NCBI RefSeq assembly: GCF_007858275.1
Contig: NZ_VFEV01000006.1
Location: 1 to 64,000, forward strand
Direction of reading: 5' to 3'
DNA from: Pseudomonas proteolytica
GTDB taxonomy: Bacteria > Pseudomonadota > Gammaproteobacteria > Pseudomonadales > Pseudomonadaceae
Length of the DNA stretch: 64,000 nt
Both the position numbers and the translations under genes were made by a program. Shown one piece after another: positions 53,333 to 61,775 of the stretch. The notes under the pieces were generated by a model. That model did no database searches. It worked only from the letters and a program-made list of their open reading frames with translations, and was not told where the DNA came from. How positions within the stretch are numbered: the first letter of the stretch is position 1; each line of letters opens with the position of its first letter.

Positions 53333-55783
53333 ATGTTGCGTAACCCCTCTGCCTACGGTCCTGATCGATTGCGTCTACTGATCGGTGCCGTCCTGCTGCT
53401 GCCAACCCTGGCCGTGGCCGACCCCGCCTACGACTCCCTGATTCGCCAGGCCCGCACCGGCAACTACACGCCGGCGCTCAACCTGTTGCGCCAATTGCCT
53501 GTCGAACGCCAGACCGCTGGCCAGGTCAGCGACCACCTGCTGATTGCCAGCTGGGCACGCCAGGATGATGAAGTACTCAAGGTCTATGAGCGCCAGGGGC
53601 GCCAGCGCCAACTGACGACTCAAGCGCTGACCACCGTGGCTCGCACCTACCGCAATCAACAACGCTGGGCGCCCGCCGAGGCCGTGTATCGCCAGGCGTT
53701 GCTGCGCGAACCGAACAACCCGCAGCTGCAACTGGGCCTGGCCCTGACCCTGGCCGATGGCGGCAAAGCCGCCGAAGCCGTACAGCGTGCCCGCACCCTG
53801 GTGGTGGCCAAGCCCGAGGATGTCGAGCGGCGCATGGCCCTGGGCTACGCGTTGTCCCGTGCCGGGCAGCCGTTTGATTCACTGTTCGAGTTCGACCAGG
53901 CGTTTATCCGCGCCGGCAACCAGCCCGAGGTGGTGCGCGAATACCTGATCGCCCTGCAACGTGCACGTATGCCGGAACCGGCCTTGCGCCTGAGCGCGCT
54001 GCACCCCGGCCTGCTGGACCCGGTGACCCAGCGCCGCCTGGAAGGTGACTTGGCTGCCGAACGTGTGCGCCTGGCTGAATTCCCGACGCGCAGTGAAAGC
54101 GAACGCTTTGTGATCGCCGACCGCGCCCTCAAGGATTACGACCAACTGCTCGCCACCTGGACCCCGGATGCCAGTGCCCATGACGATGTGGTGCGCTGGC
54201 GTATAGACCGGATGGGCGCGCTCAAGGCCCGTGCACGTACCGCCGAGGTGATCCACGACTACGAAGCCTTGCAAGTTCAAGGCGTGCAACTGCCCGGCTA
54301 CGCCCTGCGCTGGGTGGCCGCCGCCTACCTCGATCAACGCCTGCCGGAAAAGGCTGCGCCGCTGTTTCGCCAAGCGGTGGCCGCGCCGGACGCCGACCCC
54401 AGCAACCAAGTGGTAGACAGCACCGCGCTGTACTACTCCCTGCTGGAAAACGACCAGACCGGCGAGGCCCGCGCTGTCGCAAACGACCTGGCGAGCACGC
54501 AAAAGCCTCGGGTCGAACTCAAGGGGCTGCCCCTCGGCAACCCCAACGACGCGTGGCTGGCCGCCCAGCAACTGGCGGCCCAGGCCGCGACCTACGGCGC
54601 CGATCTGCCAACCAGTGAAAAAAGCCTGGAGAACCTGGTGCGCACCTCGCCCGGCAATGTCGGCATGCGCGTGGCCCAGGCGGACATGTTCCGCGCCCGC
54701 GCCTGGCCGCGGCGTGCGGAGATTGCCCTCAAGGACGCAGAAAACCAGAACCCGCGCCATATCGACCTGGAAGTCTCCCAAGGCTACAACGCGCTGGAGC
54801 TGCAGGAGTGGCGCCAGCTTGATGTGCTCGCCGATGACGTGGTCGACCGCGCCCCGGAAAACCGCCAGGTCCAACGCCTCCAGCGCCTGCGCAAGGTGCA
54901 TGAAATGGCCGAGCTGCGCATCGAAGCCGAGACCGGTAAAAGTCATGGCGGCGGGGCGGTGTCGGGTAGCCGCGACTGGGGCATCGAAACCCTGCTCTAC
55001 AGCCCGCCCATCGATGAAGACTGGCGGATATTCGGCGGTATCGGCTACGCCACCGCCGACTTTGAAGAAGGCACTGGCCACCACCGCTGGCAGCGCCTGG
55101 GCGTGGAACGGCGCACCCGCGATATGACCCTGGAGGCCGAAGTCTCCAATCATTCCTACGGCAAAGGCACCAAGCAAGGCGCACGCCTGGCGATTGCGCG
55201 AGACATCAACGACCACTGGCAGTACGGGGGCAGTCTTGACTACCTGGCCGCCAGCACACCGTTGCGTGCGCTCAATGCCAACGTCACGGCCAATGGCGGC
55301 AGCGGGTTTATCCGCTGGCGCGCCAACGAGAGCCGTGAGTGGAGACTGGCGCTGAGCCCGTCCCACTTCAGCGACGGCAACGACCGTGTCGAGGCGCTGC
55401 TCAGCGGCCGTGAGGGCGTCTACCGCTCGCCGGGCGTGCAAGTGGACCTTGGCCTGGAAGTCGCCGCCAGCCGCAACAGCAAGGAAGAAGCCGCGTATTT
55501 CAACCCGCGTTCAGACTTCAGCGTGCTCCCCACGGTGAGCGTCAACCATGTGCTCTATCACCGCTACGAAACCCAGTGGAGTCAGCAGTTCCAGGCCGGT
55601 GCGGGCACTTACAGCCAGCGCGATTACGCCACCGGCGCCATTGGTTTGCTCAGTTACGGCCAGCGTTATCGCTGGAACGACGTACTGGAAACCGGCGCCA
55701 ACCTGAGCTGGATCAACCGACCTTATGACGGTCAGCGCGAAAGCGATGTGCGCCTGCTCGTCGACCTCACTTACCGTTTCTAG
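53333..55783 (+). CDS. pgaA: PgaA, outer-membrane PNAG export porin
   Basis: An 816-residue protein: a signal peptide ending LAVADP near 30, an N-terminal TPR superhelix (about 30-500) and a C-terminal beta-barrel (about 530-816) ending VDLTYRF. This is the PgaA layout for exporting poly-beta-1,6-N-acetylglucosamine. The start is the ATG at 53333 with AAGGAAG before it; an in-frame start 51 bases upstream lacks this. It is the first gene of pgaABCD; pgaB follows after 12 bases. Confidence 0.95.
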   Translation: MLRNPSAYGPDRLRLLIGAVLLLPTLAVADPAYDSLIRQARTGNYTPALNLLRQLPVERQTAGQVSDHLLIASWARQDDEVLKVYERQGRQRQLTTQALTTVARTYRNQQRWAPAEAVYRQALLREPNNPQLQLGLALTLADGGKAAEAVQRARTLVVAKPEDVERRMALGYALSRAGQPFDSLFEFDQAFIRAGNQPEVVREYLIALQRARMPEPALRLSALHPGLLDPVTQRRLEGDLAAERVRLAEFPTRSESERFVIADRALKDYDQLLATWTPDASAHDDVVRWRIDRMGALKARARTAEVIHDYEALQVQGVQLPGYALRWVAAAYLDQRLPEKAAPLFRQAVAAPDADPSNQVVDSTALYYSLLENDQTGEARAVANDLASTQKPRVELKGLPLGNPNDAWLAAQQLAAQAATYGADLPTSEKSLENLVRTSPGNVGMRVAQADMFRARAWPRRAEIALKDAENQNPRHIDLEVSQGYNALELQEWRQLDVLADDVVDRAPENRQVQRLQRLRKVHEMAELRIEAETGKSHGGGAVSGSRDWGIETLLYSPPIDEDWRIFGGIGYATADFEEGTGHHRWQRLGVERRTRDMTLEAEVSNHSYGKGTKQGARLAIARDINDHWQYGGSLDYLAASTPLRALNANVTANGGSGFIRWRANESREWRLALSPSHFSDGNDRVEALLSGREGVYRSPGVQVDLGLEVAASRNSKEEAAYFNPRSDFSVLPTVSVNHVLYHRYETQWSQQFQAGAGTYSQRDYATGAIGLLSYGQRYRWNDVLETGANLSWINRPYDGQRESDVRLLVDLTYRF

Positions 55784-55795
55784 AAGAGTCCGATC

Positions 55796-57796
55796 ATGAC
55801 CCTTGTTTCCCGTTGCCTGCTGGCCCTGGGGTTTTTGCTGAGCAGTGCCTGTGCCCAGTCCCCCGCGCCTTTTACGCCACCTGCCGAACGACTCAAACCG
55901 GTCAACGAAGCGCCGTGGCCGAAAAACCATTTCCTGGGCATTGCCTACCACGATGTCAACGACCGTGACCCCGACCAGAGAGTGGTGGCGGTGCGTACCG
56001 AACGCCTGATCGAACAGTTGTCCTGGCTGCGCGAGAACGGCTACCAGGCGGTCAGCGTCGACCAGGTCCTCGCCGCCCGCGCCGGTGGGCCACAGCTGCC
56101 GCCCAAAGCCGTCATGCTCAGCTTCGACGACGGCTATTCGAGCTTCTACACCCGCGTGATGCCGATCCTGCGTGCCTACCAGTGGCCGGCCGTGCTGGCG
56201 CCGGTGGGCAGTTGGGTCGACACGCCGTTGAACCAACCGGTGGATTTTGCCGGCGTGCCCCGTGACCGCGGGGAGTTTTTGACCTGGCAACAAGTGCGCG
56301 AAGTGGCGCAATCGGGCCTGGTGGAAATCGCCGCGCATACCGACGCCCTTCACAAAGGTGTGCTGGCCAACCCCCAGGGCAACATGGAGCCGGCTGCGGC
56401 CACTCGGCGCTATGACCCGGTCACCCGCAGTTATGAGCCCGAAGCGCAGTTCCAGGCGCGGATGCGCGCCGACGTCGCGGCGATTTCCAATAAGATCCGC
56501 GCCGTTACCGGCAAGGCTCCGCGTGTGTGGGTCTGGCCATACGGGGCGGCGGACGGCACCTCTCTGGCGGTAGTGGGCGAGCAGGGTTACCAGATGGCGC
56601 TGACCCTGGAAGACGGCCTCGACAACCTCGGCAACTTGATGAGCAGCCCGCGCTTTCTGGTGGACAACGACCCGTACGGCGAAGACTTCGCCAACAGCAT
56701 GGTTTCGGCGCAGGTCAAAGCGCCGATGCGCGTACTGCATGTGGACCTGGACCAGGTCTACGACCCGGACAAGGCGCAAGAAGTGCGCAACCTCGACGCA
56801 TTGGTCCAGCGCGTGCTGGACATGGGCGTCGACACCGTGTTCCTGCAGGCGTTCGCGGATCCCAAGGGCGATGGCCTGGCGCGTTCGCTGTACTTCCCCA
56901 ACCGCCATCTGCCGATGCGCGCCGACCTGTTCAACCGCGTCAGCTGGCAGTTGCACACCCGTGGCGGCCTGGTAAAGGTCTACGCCTGGATGCCGGTGCT
57001 CAGCTTTGCCCTGGACCCCAAGCTGCCCCGCGTCAGCCGTTGGGACCCGGCCACCGGCAAGGTGGACGTCGATCCGAAGCAGTACCAGCGGCTGTCGCCG
57101 TTCGATCCCAAGGTGCGCAAAATCATCGGTGAGATCTACGAAGACCTCGCCCGTACCAGCGCTATCCATGGCGTGTTGTTCCACGACGACGCCGTGCTTT
57201 CGGACTTTGAAGACGCCAGCCCCCAGGCCCTGAAAACCTACGCAGCCAACGGCCTGCCGGGCAGCATCCAGGCACTGCGCGCCGACCCGGAGGTGATGCA
57301 GCGCTGGACCCGTTTCAAGAGCCGCTACCTGATCGACTTCACCCATGAACTGACCGCCAAGGTCCGCACCCTGCGCGGCCCGGAAGTGCTCACCGCGCGC
57401 AACATCTTCGCCGAACCGATGCTCAACCCGGCCAGCGAAGCCTGGTTTGCGCAGAACCTCGACGACTTCCTCCAGCACTACGACTGGACCGCGCCGATGG
57501 CGATGCCATTGATGGAAGGCCAGTCGTTGAAAAATTCCAACGCGTGGCTGGAAAAACTCGTGGCCACGGTCAAGGCCCGGCCTGGGGCGATGCAGCGCAC
57601 GGTCTTCGAATTGCAGGCCAAGGATTGGCGCACCCCGGCCGCCCCGGATCTTTCCGGTGCGCAAATGGCCGAGTGGATGGGCGTGCTCAAGCGCCAGGGC
57701 GCCAGCAGTTTTGGCTACTACCCCGACAACTTTCTGGAGAATTCGCCGGATCTGAACACCGTGCGTCCGGCCCTTTCCAACAAATGGAATCCTTGA
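55796..57796 (+). CDS. pgaB: PgaB, periplasmic PNAG N-deacetylase / hydrolase lipoprotein
   Basis: A 666-residue outer-membrane lipoprotein (lipobox LSSAC, Cys19). The N-terminal polysaccharide deacetylase domain has Tyr-His-Asp at 51-53 and the metal-binding SFDDGYSSF with Asp111-Asp112. The C-terminal glycoside-hydrolase domain (GH153 type, about 310-640, with HVDLDQVYDPD and TVFLQAFADP) completes the two-domain form of E. coli PgaB. It partially deacetylates the polymer so that PgaA can export it. Three bases separate it from pgaC. Confidence 0.95.
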   Translation: MTLVSRCLLALGFLLSSACAQSPAPFTPPAERLKPVNEAPWPKNHFLGIAYHDVNDRDPDQRVVAVRTERLIEQLSWLRENGYQAVSVDQVLAARAGGPQLPPKAVMLSFDDGYSSFYTRVMPILRAYQWPAVLAPVGSWVDTPLNQPVDFAGVPRDRGEFLTWQQVREVAQSGLVEIAAHTDALHKGVLANPQGNMEPAAATRRYDPVTRSYEPEAQFQARMRADVAAISNKIRAVTGKAPRVWVWPYGAADGTSLAVVGEQGYQMALTLEDGLDNLGNLMSSPRFLVDNDPYGEDFANSMVSAQVKAPMRVLHVDLDQVYDPDKAQEVRNLDALVQRVLDMGVDTVFLQAFADPKGDGLARSLYFPNRHLPMRADLFNRVSWQLHTRGGLVKVYAWMPVLSFALDPKLPRVSRWDPATGKVDVDPKQYQRLSPFDPKVRKIIGEIYEDLARTSAIHGVLFHDDAVLSDFEDASPQALKTYAANGLPGSIQALRADPEVMQRWTRFKSRYLIDFTHELTAKVRTLRGPEVLTARNIFAEPMLNPASEAWFAQNLDDFLQHYDWTAPMAMPLMEGQSLKNSNAWLEKLVATVKARPGAMQRTVFELQAKDWRTPAAPDLSGAQMAEWMGVLKRQGASSFGYYPDNFLENSPDLNTVRPALSNKWNP

Positions 57797-57799
57797 CTC

Positions 57800-59146
57800 A
57801 TGTTCGACAGAATCCTAGCTCTTCTCGTTTTGGCATTGGTGTTGGGTGTGCCCCTGGGCCTTATCTTTCTGGTCACTGGGCAGTTCCTGATGGAGTTCGT
57901 GTTTTTCTACCCGTTGTTCATGTCCGGGCTGTGGATCGCCGGTGGCCTGTACTTCTGGTTGCACTGGGAGCGCCACTGGCCATGGGCCGATGACACCCCG
58001 GCGCCGCTGCTCAAGGGCGAGCCGCTGATCTCGATCCTGATCCCTTGCTACAACGAAGGCGACAACGCCGCCGAGACCATTGGCGCGGCGTTGGCCCAGC
58101 GTTATCGCAACCTGGAAGTGATTGCGATCAACGACGGCTCCAGCGACAACACCGCCCAGGTGCTCGATGCCCTGGCGCTGCATGAGCCGCGTTTGCGCGT
58201 GCTGCATCTGGCGCAAAACCAGGGCAAGGCCGTGGCCCTGCGCATGGGCGCCGTGGCGGCCCACAGTGAATACCTGGTGTGCATCGATGGCGACGCCTTG
58301 CTCGACCGCAATGCCGCCGCCTACCTGGTGGCGCCGATGCTCGACAACCCGCGTCTGGGAGCGGTCACCGGCAACCCACGGATCCGCACGCGCTCGACCT
58401 TGATCGGCCGGGTGCAGGTGGGCGAGTTCTCTTCGATCATCGGCTTGATCAAGCGTACCCAGCGGGTGTTCGGGCGGATCTTCACCGTGTCCGGCGTGGT
58501 GGTGGCGTTTCGGCGGGCGGCCCTGGACCGGGTCGACTACTGGAGCACCGACATGATCACCGAAGACATCGACGTGAGCTGGAAGCTGCAACTGGACCAC
58601 TGGAGCATCTTCTACGAACCGCGCGCGCTGTGCTGGATCCTCATGCCGGAAACCCTCGGTGGCCTATGGAAACAGCGCCTGCGCTGGGCCCAGGGCGGCG
58701 CCGAAGTGCTGTTCAAGAACATCCGTGGGATCTGGCAATGGCGCCACCGCTACCTGTGGCCGCTGCTGTTCGAATACTGCCTGTCCACCGGCTGGGCCTT
58801 CACCTTCCTGCTGTCGGTGATCTTCTGGGGCGTGGGCAAAGTCGTGCCGTTGCCCGAGGCGATTGCCGTCGGCTCGCTGATGCCGCCGGCCTTCACCGGC
58901 TTGCTGCTGGCGGTGGTGTGCCTGGTGCAGTTTGCCGTGAGCATCATGATCGACCGGCGCTACGAGCGCGGCCTGTGGAAAACCCTGTTCTGGACCGTCT
59001 GGTACCCGCTGGTGTTCTGGCTGGTGAGCCTGTTCACCACCCTGGTCAGCTTCCCCAAAGTCCTGTTCCGCCAACATCAAAAACGCGCGCGCTGGGTCAG
59101 CCCGGATCGCGGCATCAAGGCACCTGCCAAGGAAGTGAACCCATGA
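57800..59146 (+). CDS. pgaC: PgaC, PNAG synthase (GT2 glycosyltransferase)
   Basis: A 448-residue inner-membrane processive glycosyltransferase. N-terminal membrane segments are at about 10-55. The GT2 domain has [27 protein letters not shown], the catalytic TEDIDVSW and the processivity motif [10 protein letters not shown]-terminal membrane segments are at about 315-420. It polymerises UDP-GlcNAc and in E. coli is activated with PgaD by c-di-GMP. It overlaps pgaD by 4 bases. Confidence 0.96.
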   Translation: MFDRILALLVLALVLGVPLGLIFLVTGQFLMEFVFFYPLFMSGLWIAGGLYFWLHWERHWPWADDTPAPLLKGEPLISILIPCYNEGDNAAETIGAALAQRYRNLEVIAINDGSSDNTAQVLDALALHEPRLRVLHLAQNQGKAVALRMGAVAAHSEYLVCIDGDALLDRNAAAYLVAPMLDNPRLGAVTGNPRIRTRSTLIGRVQVGEFSSIIGLIKRTQRVFGRIFTVSGVVVAFRRAALDRVDYWSTDMITEDIDVSWKLQLDHWSIFYEPRALCWILMPETLGGLWKQRLRWAQGGAEVLFKNIRGIWQWRHRYLWPLLFEYCLSTGWAFTFLLSVIFWGVGKVVPLPEAIAVGSLMPPAFTGLLLAVVCLVQFAVSIMIDRRYERGLWKTLFWTVWYPLVFWLVSLFTTLVSFPKVLFRQHQKRARWVSPDRGIKAPAKEVNP

Positions 59147-59592
59147 ACCTGATCCGCACCCCACAGCGGCCTGTGATGCAGGCCATCGATATCTTCCTGA
59201 CCCTGATGGCCTGGGCCGGCCTGGTGCTCCTGCTGGTGCGCGGCCTGGTGCCGATGCTCGATAGCAACGGCGGCCCACGCATCGATGCACCGATTTTTGC
59301 CGCGTTGAACACCTTGCAGATCTACCTGTGGATCGCCCTGTTCAATGCGGTGCTGCTGATCAGCTGGGCGCGCTACCAACAACGGCGCGGCAAGCAATTT
59401 GCCCAGCGCCGTGCGGCAACCAAGGCGCTGAGTGACCACGGCCTGAGCGAGAGCTTCCGGTTGGCGGCGGGGGAGCTTGAGCAACTGCGCAGGCCTGGGG
59501 TGTTGGTGATTCATAACGATCAGGAGGGTGGGGTGCAGGCGGTGACAACACAACAGCGAAAGCTGAAGCTGGTGGCGGAACGCGCCGTGTAG
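59143..59592 (+). CDS. pgaD: PgaD, PNAG synthase accessory membrane protein
   Basis: A 149-residue protein with two membrane segments (about 15-40 and 60-85) and a charged cytoplasmic tail, in the PgaD position with an ATGA overlap to pgaC. PgaD and PgaC jointly sense c-di-GMP in E. coli. The last codons and the TAG stop run into a REP element, which may have altered the C-terminus. Confidence 0.9.
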   Translation: MNLIRTPQRPVMQAIDIFLTLMAWAGLVLLLVRGLVPMLDSNGGPRIDAPIFAALNTLQIYLWIALFNAVLLISWARYQQRRGKQFAQRRAATKALSDHGLSESFRLAAGELEQLRRPGVLVIHNDQEGGVQAVTTQQRKLKLVAERAV

Positions 59593-59689
59593 GAGCCGGC
59601 TTGCCGTCGATGGTCGTCAACGATGACGTTGGGTATCTGACACTCTGCGGCGGTCTCGCGGCCGCCATCGCTGGCAAGCCAGCTCCCAC
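59589..59689. repeat. REP inverted-repeat pair overlapping the pgaD stop codon
   Basis: GTAGGAGCCGGCTTGCCGTC GATGG (59589-59613) and CCATCGCTGGCAAGCCAGCT CCCAC (59665-59689), imperfect arms. The TAG at 59590-59592 within the left arm is the pgaD stop. Confidence 0.88.
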
Positions 59690-59810
59690 AGGGTGGGGGG
59701 GGTGCGGTACCTATCGTCAGAAATGGGATCCAATTCACAAAATAACCGCGAACTTTTCCGCCTCTTTGGCTACTAAACCATCTCGGCACAACATTGATGG
59801 CTAACTAATG

Positions 59811-59924
59811 GCAACTTTCAAGTTGCGCCGAAAGCTGTATCAAAACTGATACCGCTTGTCGGAATAAAAATTCCGAATACAAGCATTTAATTGTTGCTGA
59901 TAGTTTTTATCGTTATTTATCAGC
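59811..59924 (+). other. AT-rich leader with four consecutive inverted repeats upstream of the TPS pair
   Basis: Within the 395-base gap before the TpsB gene: GCAACTT-TC-AAGTTGC (59811-59826), GTATCA-AAAC-TGATAC (59837-59852), CGGAAT-AAAA-ATTCCG (59860-59875) and GCTGATA-N15-TATCAGC (59896-59924). All are perfect in their arms. The stretch is much richer in A/T than the genes around it. It may hold operators or fold as a structured leader RNA; no known riboswitch is recognised. Confidence 0.6.
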
Positions 59925-59987
59925 AGCTTATAGGTTATTTAATTTTTAGCTTCAACTAGCCGAACATTTTGGCTGGGTGGAAGTTCG

Positions 59988-61745
59988 ATGTTAGTTTGCC
60001 GCCCCTTGTTATTCGATGGATCGAACATGCCTTCGTTATTGCCACGGATTCGGTATTCACTGTGTATTGCCCTGTTCGCCCTCTGCGCGTCTAACAGCGC
60101 GGTGGCTGCGACTTCGCCAGGTGATCAGGACCTGATCCGCGAGCGGCAGAACCGCCTGCTTGAAGAGCAGCGCCGGCGCCTCGAAGACCTCAAGGAATTG
60201 CCCGGCAAGGAAGTCAAACCCGCAACGCCCACCGCTCCGGTGGATAGCCGTTGCTTCCCGATCAAGACCATCGAACTCAAGGGCGCCGACAACCTGTCCG
60301 CCACCGAGCGCGAGCGTTTGATCAAGCCCTATATAGACAAGTGCCTGGGCGTGGCCCAGCTCAATCAACTGCTCAAGGCCGTCACCGATCACTACATCGA
60401 CAAGGGCATGGTCACCAGCCGTGCCTACTTGCCGCAGCAGGACTTGTCCAAAGGGCATCTGCAAGTGTTGGTGGTGGAAGGCAAGCTCGAAGGTTTGAAG
60501 GGCGCCGACGACAGCACGTTGTCGGCACGCGAGTTGGCCATGGCTTTTCCGGGTAAAAACGGCGACTTGCTCAACCTGCGGGAAATCGAACAGGCCATCG
60601 ATCAGCTCAACCGTTTGCCCTCCAACCAGGCACAAATGGAACTGGCCCCCGGCGATGCCATCGGCGGCAGTTCGGTGCTGGTGAAAAACAACCCGCAAAA
60701 GCCGTGGCGCGCCAGCCTGTCGCGCAATAACGACGGGCAGAAAAGTACCGGCGAGCAGCAGTGGGGCGCCGGCCTTGAGTGGGACAGCCCCCTGGGCCTG
60801 GCCGACCAGTTGGTGTTGCGCGGTGGGCATGACGCGATCAGCGATCACCAGAAGACTTCAAAGAACGGCATGCTCTATTACAACGTGCCGTGGGGCTGGT
60901 GGAACTTCAGCTACACCTACAGCGAGAGCGACTACCGCGCGCTGGGCCAGGCCGACACGTTCAGCTTCAAGCAATCGGGCGACAGCCAGAACCACCAACT
61001 GCGCGCCGAACGCGTGGTGCATCGCGATGACGTGAGCAAGACCTCGGTCAACGTCGGCCTGTCCCACTTGCGTACCAACAACTACGTGCTCAGCACTCGC
61101 CTGGACAGCAGCACGCGCTTGAGCGAGATGCAGGTCGGCATCAACCACGGTCGGCGGGTCGGCAGTGCCTTCGTCAACATGGATCTGGGCATGCAGAACG
61201 GCATTGGCCTGCTCGATGCCCAGTCCCAGGACGAACGTGGCGAATTCGGCAGTCGCCAGCCCAATTCGCGCTACCGCAAATACACCGCCACCGTCAGCTA
61301 CCTGCAGCCGTTCACGCTGTGGGGCGAGTCGCTGAGCTTTACCAGCCTGGCCACCGGCCAACGCAGTGAAGACATGCTGTTCAGCCCGCAGCGCATGAGC
61401 CTCGGTGGCTCGTCTTCGGTGCGCGGCTTCAAGGACCAGCAGCTCAATGGCGACAGCGGCGGCTACTGGCGCAACGACCTGCGCTGGTCGCGGCCGGTGC
61501 TGGTGGAGTGGTTGCGCCCGGCCTTCGGCGAATACGGTGTGAGCCTGGGTTATGACCAGGGCGTGATCCGCAACGACCGCTACAACGACATCGTCCACGG
61601 CCGGGTTTCCAGCAACTCCGTGGAGCTGTTCGCCCGTGGCAAAAACGTCAGCACCAGCGTGACCTTTGCCCACTCTTTGGAACGTCCGGCAGTGATGAGC
61701 GAGCGCGAAGCGCCGATCTACTTCCGGATGGATTTCTACCTGTAA
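59988..61745 (+). CDS. TpsB, ShlB/FhaC/CdiB-family two-partner secretion transporter
   Basis: A 585-residue outer-membrane protein: a signal region, a short helix rich in Arg/Glu (LIRERQNRLLEEQRRRLEDL), two POTRA domains (about 85-240, POTRA_2 with CFPIKTIELKGADNL) and a 16-strand barrel with the L6 loop VRGF motif (SSSVRGFKDQQLNGDSG) and a C-terminal FYL. It secretes the exoprotein encoded 30 bases downstream. The ATG at 59988 has GGTGGA six bases before it; the in-frame ATG at 60027 gives a tidier signal peptide but a poor RBS. Confidence 0.93.
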   Translation: MLVCRPLLFDGSNMPSLLPRIRYSLCIALFALCASNSAVAATSPGDQDLIRERQNRLLEEQRRRLEDLKELPGKEVKPATPTAPVDSRCFPIKTIELKGADNLSATERERLIKPYIDKCLGVAQLNQLLKAVTDHYIDKGMVTSRAYLPQQDLSKGHLQVLVVEGKLEGLKGADDSTLSARELAMAFPGKNGDLLNLREIEQAIDQLNRLPSNQAQMELAPGDAIGGSSVLVKNNPQKPWRASLSRNNDGQKSTGEQQWGAGLEWDSPLGLADQLVLRGGHDAISDHQKTSKNGMLYYNVPWGWWNFSYTYSESDYRALGQADTFSFKQSGDSQNHQLRAERVVHRDDVSKTSVNVGLSHLRTNNYVLSTRLDSSTRLSEMQVGINHGRRVGSAFVNMDLGMQNGIGLLDAQSQDERGEFGSRQPNSRYRKYTATVSYLQPFTLWGESLSFTSLATGQRSEDMLFSPQRMSLGGSSSVRGFKDQQLNGDSGGYWRNDLRWSRPVLVEWLRPAFGEYGVSLGYDQGVIRNDRYNDIVHGRVSSNSVELFARGKNVSTSVTFAHSLERPAVMSEREAPIYFRMDFYL

Positions 61746-61775
61746 TTCAACGCCTAGCCGCATCGAGAATTTGAC

